DNA of 7,716 bases from an uncultured Methanobrevibacter sp. (lineage in GTDB: Archaea > Methanobacteriota > Methanobacteria > Methanobacteriales > Methanobacteriaceae). The position numbers were made by a program, and so were the translations under genes. Each line of letters begins with the position of its first letter. The stretch's first letter is position 1. The stretch is from the NCBI RefSeq assembly GCF_900316895.1, contig NZ_ONER01000069.1, forward strand, positions 1 through 7,716, in the 5' to 3' direction. Of this stretch, positions 5,600-7,716 are shown piece after piece. Below the pieces are notes generated by a model. It had not been told where the DNA came from. It ran no database searches and saw only the letters and a program-made list of their open reading frames with translations.

Positions 5600-6564
5600 G
5601 AGAATGGCAGGTTGGAGATCCCGTAGGCGACGGAAACGACATTGGAGTTCCCGACACAAGATATATGGATTACCTTAGACAAAGGGATAGGGATTCCAGC
5701 GGAAATCTGGTTGACGAATTCAAAAGTGACTATAGCAATTCCATGGACTTTTTCAAGCTCCATCATGAGGAGGATGCATTCATGATGCTTGAATCCGCCT
5801 TCAGGATATACATGAAAATGGACGACAATCAAAAATCACAGGTTTTATACAATCCATTCAACAGGGACTGGGCAATTGAGCTTTGCTGCAATACAATCAA
5901 CAGGCACGACAAGAGGATGCAGAGTGCAATAGACATAATAGTGCAAAACAGATATTCCGCAAGGATGTGCCGTGGTTGCGATTTGGTCTATCCGTATTAT
6001 CATGAAATCTGCCCCGAATGCGGAAAGCCGCTGGAGGACATCACCGGCAAAACTCCCGAAGAGATTGGCGAGCAGCTAAGCAGGGAACTGAAAACGGTCA
6101 TTTTCGATGAGGAAAGACGCCAGAAAATCGTCGTTGAGTCAGTCAAGCTCATGAAATCCAACGGCTGCGAGCTGGTCAGATTCCAGAGGGGGCGGGGTCT
6201 GGATATAGATTTTGTTTTTGAAAAGGGACACAGGTTTTTCACGACAACATATCTGTGCGCTTATAATCCCGAATACATGGGGCCACTTGCTTTTGAGGAG
6301 TTTGAAACAAGACATAACCATAATGACCTTCTCTCTGACGGAAGATTCAAAAAATTGGTAAGGGATACGGAAAGGGAGACAGGTTTCAAGTTCATGGGGT
6401 GTTCCGGCGGTTATGGTGCAAAACTTGATTATGGCGGTTACGGTTTCATTTTCACTGATGAGATTGACATTAGCGTTAAATTTGATATGGGTGACGGCAG
6501 GAATGAGGTATATAACCTTGACTTAAAAAATATGGAATTGAGCAAGGATTATATTGTTTTTTGA
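5596..6564 (+). CDS. Hypothetical zinc-ribbon protein, 322 residues
   Basis: I do not recognise the family. The N-terminus has a glycine-rich GDPVGDGNDIGVPDTRYMDYL segment (residues 7-27; key residues G-D-P-x-G, G-V-P-D, Y-M-x-Y-L), a motif I associate with archaeal hypothetical proteins. Helical sequence follows to about 120, then one zinc ribbon: C125-R-G-C128 and C139-P-E-C142-G. Residues 150-180 form a charged helix, and 185-322 look mixed alpha/beta, with strands such as GLDIDFVFEKGHRFFTTTYL and a glycine-rich GCSGGYGAKLDYGGYGFIF region (about 272-290). No signal peptide or membrane segment is seen. The start has GTGAT 3 bases before the ATG and a TATA box 60 bases upstream. It ends before a hairpin shared with the convergent deaminase gene and appears to be transcribed alone. 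Confidence 0.82.
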   Translation: MREWQVGDPVGDGNDIGVPDTRYMDYLRQRDRDSSGNLVDEFKSDYSNSMDFFKLHHEEDAFMMLESAFRIYMKMDDNQKSQVLYNPFNRDWAIELCCNTINRHDKRMQSAIDIIVQNRYSARMCRGCDLVYPYYHEICPECGKPLEDITGKTPEEIGEQLSRELKTVIFDEERRQKIVVESVKLMKSNGCELVRFQRGRGLDIDFVFEKGHRFFTTTYLCAYNPEYMGPLAFEEFETRHNHNDLLSDGRFKKLVRDTERETGFKFMGCSGGYGAKLDYGGYGFIFTDEIDISVKFDMGDGRNEVYNLDLKNMELSKDYIVF

Positions 6565-6571
6565 ATTTTTA

Positions 6572-6599
6572 GAAGGAATGTTTTTAAAACATTCGCTTC
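6572..6599. terminator. Bidirectional hairpin between convergent genes
   Basis: GAATGTTT (6576-6583) and AAACATTC (6587-6594) pair around a 3-base loop. With one bulged G at 6595 the stem extends to GAAG (6572-6575) with CTTC (6596-6599). It sits in the 38-base gap between the plus-strand zinc-ribbon gene and the minus-strand deaminase gene, the expected place for a shared terminator. The T runs are inside the stem or just upstream rather than after it. Confidence 0.5.
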
Positions 6600-6602
6600 A
6601 AA

Positions 6603-7055
6603 CTAGTCGCGCAGATTTGTAATTCCTTTTTGGCTGACGATTCTGTCGATTCCGGAGTTTTTAACCATTCTTGAACATATTGGGCATGGTTCTGCATCAT
6701 CTATTTCCACCCATTCTCCGTCATCGTACTTTTCTCCGGCAAGATAAATGGTTGAGCCAATCATCTCGTTTCTGCTTGCGCTCAGCATTGCATTCTGTTC
6801 TGCATGGACTGAAAAGCAGTCATTGTAGTTTCCTGAATTTGATGGCAGGTTCATCCTTTTGCAGTTTCCTCTGTCACAGCAGTTTTCCTCTCCTCTTGGA
6901 TTTCCGTTGTATCCTGTACTGACTATTTCGTCGTTGTTGACTATTACCGCTCCGTAGCGTCTTTTCAGGCATGTGCTTCTTTTTGAAACGGCAAGGGCGA
7001 TTGCAAGATAATACTCATTTTTGCTCATACGGTTTGCACTGTTTTCATCTGTCAT
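6603..7055 (-). CDS. dCMP deaminase-like cytidine/deoxycytidylate deaminase
   Basis: A 150-residue cytoplasmic zinc enzyme of the cytidine/deoxycytidylate deaminase superfamily, most likely converting dCMP to dUMP for thymidylate synthesis. The catalytic H84-A-E86 lies in CFSVHAEQNAM and the zinc cysteines are C124 and C127 in PCPIC. The YGAVIVNNDEIVSTGYNGNPRG block (about 34-54) and the cysteine/histidine-rich stretch C59-C60...C65...C80 are typical of dCMP deaminases, where they bind a second zinc. The length is normal and all catalytic residues are present. The ATG at 7055 is chosen because GGAGAGG precedes it; the next in-frame ATG (residue 10) has no such site. It is transcribed alone. 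A related specificity, such as dCTP or another cytosine nucleotide, cannot be excluded. Confidence 0.9.
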   Translation of the reverse strand: MTDENSANRMSKNEYYLAIALAVSKRSTCLKRRYGAVIVNNDEIVSTGYNGNPRGEENCCDRGNCKRMNLPSNSGNYNDCFSVHAEQNAMLSASRNEMIGSTIYLAGEKYDDGEWVEIDDAEPCPICSRMVKNSGIDRIVSQKGITNLRD

Positions 7056-7113
7056 GTAATTTTCCTCTCCAAAATAGGTTAATTCTTACTTGTTATAATA
7101 TTGATTTTTCTAT

Positions 7114-7121
7114 TAATTAAA
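7114..7121 (-). promoter_or_regulatory. Possible TATA box of the deaminase gene
   Basis: TTTAATTA on the minus strand lies about 59 bases upstream of the ATG at 7055, giving a leader of roughly 35 bases. TATTATAA nearer the gene (about 7093-7100) is an alternative. The region is AT-rich, so either may be chance. Apart from this I see nothing definite in 7056-7208. Confidence 0.25.
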
Positions 7122-7208
7122 TTGAATGCAAAATTTTCATTGAGGTTTTGGTGACGGCAATTTCTCATCAAAGTCAGCTTAGCACAAATCAGCTATTGTT
7201 TTTGGGGG

Positions 7209-7559
7209 TTATATAGGTTTATCGCCTGTGTCGCATGGCTTCACCCAGTCCTTGCCATTTACAAGGGTTTCGATTGCATCCACAATGCAGTGGGGATTCC
7301 ATCCGACCACAGCATCGGACCTTTCCTCAAGTTCCTTTAAAATGAATTCCATTCCGAAAAATCTCACAAGAAGCACCGGAACATCAAATTCCCCGGATTT
7401 TTCAAAGAGCTCCTCAAAAAGCTCCTTATTGTTATGGTATAGTCCAAAAAGCATCACGATAACGTCAACTTCTTTAAACACCTCATCTGTCAGGTCGTTG
7501 TCCTCCGTATTGTATTCGACATATGAAAAGTCATTTTGGCTGTCGATTCTCTCCTTTTG
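7209..7559 (-). pseudogene. TIR-like (MTH538/DUF1863) protein, N-terminus lost at an IS element
   Basis: About 116 codons of an open frame without a usable start. Translated, it runs from VQKERIDSQNDF through DEVFKEVDVIVMLFGLY and DVPVLLVRFFGMEF to SDAVVGWNPHCIVDAIETL and ends at TAA 7211-7209. The D-V-I-V-M-L-x-G-L-Y strand, the P-V-L-L-V strand and the V-V-G-W-N-x-x-x-I-V-D-A-I ending are hallmarks of MTH538-type TIR-like domains, the same broad group as Thoeris ThsB. Family proteins begin with a strand like Y-N-L-F-I-S-H-S-W about 35-40 residues earlier, which is missing. The frame runs straight into IS200/IS605-type sequence at about 7557 and stops at 7607-7605 with no in-frame ATG. The first usable start is GTG at 7481, which would remove still more. 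The gene is therefore interrupted; the missing part may lie beyond the element. Confidence 0.7.
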
Positions 7560-7563
7560 AACC

Positions 7564-7587
7564 TCTCCGACCTGTAGAGGTCGGAGA
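7564..7587. repeat. Perfect 10-pair hairpin at the IS right end
   Basis: TCTCCGACCT (7564-7573) and AGGTCGGAGA (7578-7587) enclose the loop GTAG. It is the strongest hairpin in the window and is GC-rich compared with its surroundings. In IS200/IS605 elements such a subterminal hairpin is the TnpA recognition structure; it may also serve as the guide RNA's final stem. Confidence 0.75.
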
Positions 7588-7598
7588 TTCTTAGGTAA

Positions 7599-7617
7599 TC
7601 CATTCTATATGAATGGA
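7599..7617. repeat. Second hairpin in the IS right end
   Basis: TCCATTC (7599-7605) and GAATGGA (7611-7617) pair around the loop TATAT, between the tnpB stop and the main hairpin. It is a likely structural element of the tnpB 3' region. Confidence 0.5.
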
Positions 7618-7629
7618 AAATATTCTAAG

Positions 7630-7716
7630 CTATCCCCTAGGTCCCCTAGGTTCTGTTTTTAGTGTTTTTAACCCTTCGTTTAAGATGTTGATTGCTGCGT
7701 TGTGGTCTCTTTGATG
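7630..7716 (-). CDS. tnpB: TnpB (OrfB) RNA-guided nuclease, C-terminal 28 residues
   Basis: On the minus strand the frame enters from the right edge with HQRDHNAAINILNEGLKTL and ends PRGPRG-stop (TAG 7632-7630). H-x-RD-x-NAA-x-NIL-x-EGL is the characteristic end of TnpB proteins of IS200/IS605 elements, just after their C-terminal zinc finger; the aspartate in RD belongs to the RuvC-like active site. TnpB is an RNA-guided DNA nuclease related to Cas12 that helps retain the transposon. Only the end is visible, so whether the gene is intact cannot be judged. The last six codons come from a tandem 9-base duplication. Confidence 0.85.
   Translation of the reverse strand, partial: HQRDHNAAINILNEGLKTLKTEPRGPRG
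7633..7650 (-). repeat. Tandem 9-base duplication at the tnpB 3' end
   Basis: TCCCCTAGG occurs twice head to tail (7633-7641 and 7642-7650), adding a second Pro-Arg-Gly to the TnpB tail just before its stop. CCTAGG is itself palindromic, so the two units can also pair with each other. Confidence 0.7.

Larger units (their letters stand above)
7537..7716 (-). ncRNA. Candidate TnpB guide RNA (omega RNA / reRNA)
   Basis: TnpB guide RNAs are made from the 3' end of tnpB and the right end of the element, with the guide taken from flanking DNA. Here the minus strand has, in order, the tnpB end, a possible outer pairing CTTAG/CTAAG (7590-7594 with 7625-7629) around the 7-pair hairpin at 7599-7617, the 10-pair hairpin at 7564-7587, and TTCAA. 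The next 20 bases (7556-7537) would be the guide and lie in the TIR-like gene. The transcript's ends are not visible in the sequence. Confidence 0.4.
7557..7716 (-). mobile_element. Right end of an IS200/IS605-family element, cut by the window
   Basis: The end of a tnpB-like frame (7630-7716) is followed on the minus strand by about 70 noncoding bases with two hairpins and then TTCAA at 7561-7557, where the TIR-like coding sequence begins. IS605-group elements have subterminal hairpins and no terminal inverted repeats, and the related IS608 ends in TCAA. The right boundary near 7557 is an inference from these points. The left end and any tnpA gene lie outside the window. Confidence 0.65.

Noticed and set aside
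7165..7195. Repeated TCAGCT motif as an operator
   Set aside because: Two 6-base direct copies only, with no link to a clear promoter; likely chance.
7228..7560. 110-codon plus-strand frame
   Set aside because: It is antisense to the TIR-like remnant, which carries clear family motifs; the plus-strand translation is serine-rich and shows none.
1..7716. CRISPR array, tRNA or rRNA genes
   Set aside because: No regularly spaced repeats, cloverleaf-like segments or rRNA-like conserved stretches were found on either strand by reading.

Overview
The window looks like chromosomal DNA from a methanogenic archaeon of the Methanobacteriales, probably Methanobrevibacter or a close relative. Four things point there. 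Ribosome binding sites are of the GGTGAT type about 4 bases before ATG. Archaeal TATA boxes (TTTATATA, TTTAAATA) sit in AT-rich gaps. Several genes belong to families common in that group, including a fragment of the MTH538 TIR-like family. No rRNA, tRNA or CRISPR array was seen. The genus is an inference, not a measurement.

Left part (1-1787, plus strand): the end of a NADAR-family gene, cut by the window edge, and an ADP-ribosylglycohydrolase gene 8 bases downstream. They look like one operon for removing or processing ADP-ribose modifications. Convergent to it is a DUF2225 zinc-ribbon gene (1845-2477, minus) with a promoter that implies a leaderless transcript. Past a 217-base divergent promoter region comes a plus-strand pair (2695-4260): a TPR-repeat protein and a protein with zinc-ribbon motifs at both ends, 9 bases apart.

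Middle (4311-5595): an AT-rich islet with an Rpn/PD-(D/E)XK-type nuclease gene on the minus strand. Its last 57 codons begin at an internal ATG with a good ribosome binding site. The same C-terminal module is repeated as a separate 58-residue reading frame that overlaps the nuclease stop codon by ATGA. This resembles the nuclease-plus-small-C-terminal-protein arrangement reported for bacterial Rpn anti-phage genes, but with the small protein also present as a duplicated gene. It is the best candidate here for an undescribed system.

Right part (5596-7716): a 322-residue zinc-ribbon protein of unknown function, a convergent terminator hairpin, and a dCMP-deaminase-like gene (minus). Then comes the C-terminal remnant of a TIR-like (MTH538/DUF1863) gene. 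It runs into the right end of an IS200/IS605-type element whose TnpB C-terminus lies at the window edge. The last part of that element has the hairpins expected of a TnpB guide RNA, and the adjoining TIR gene sequence would be its guide.
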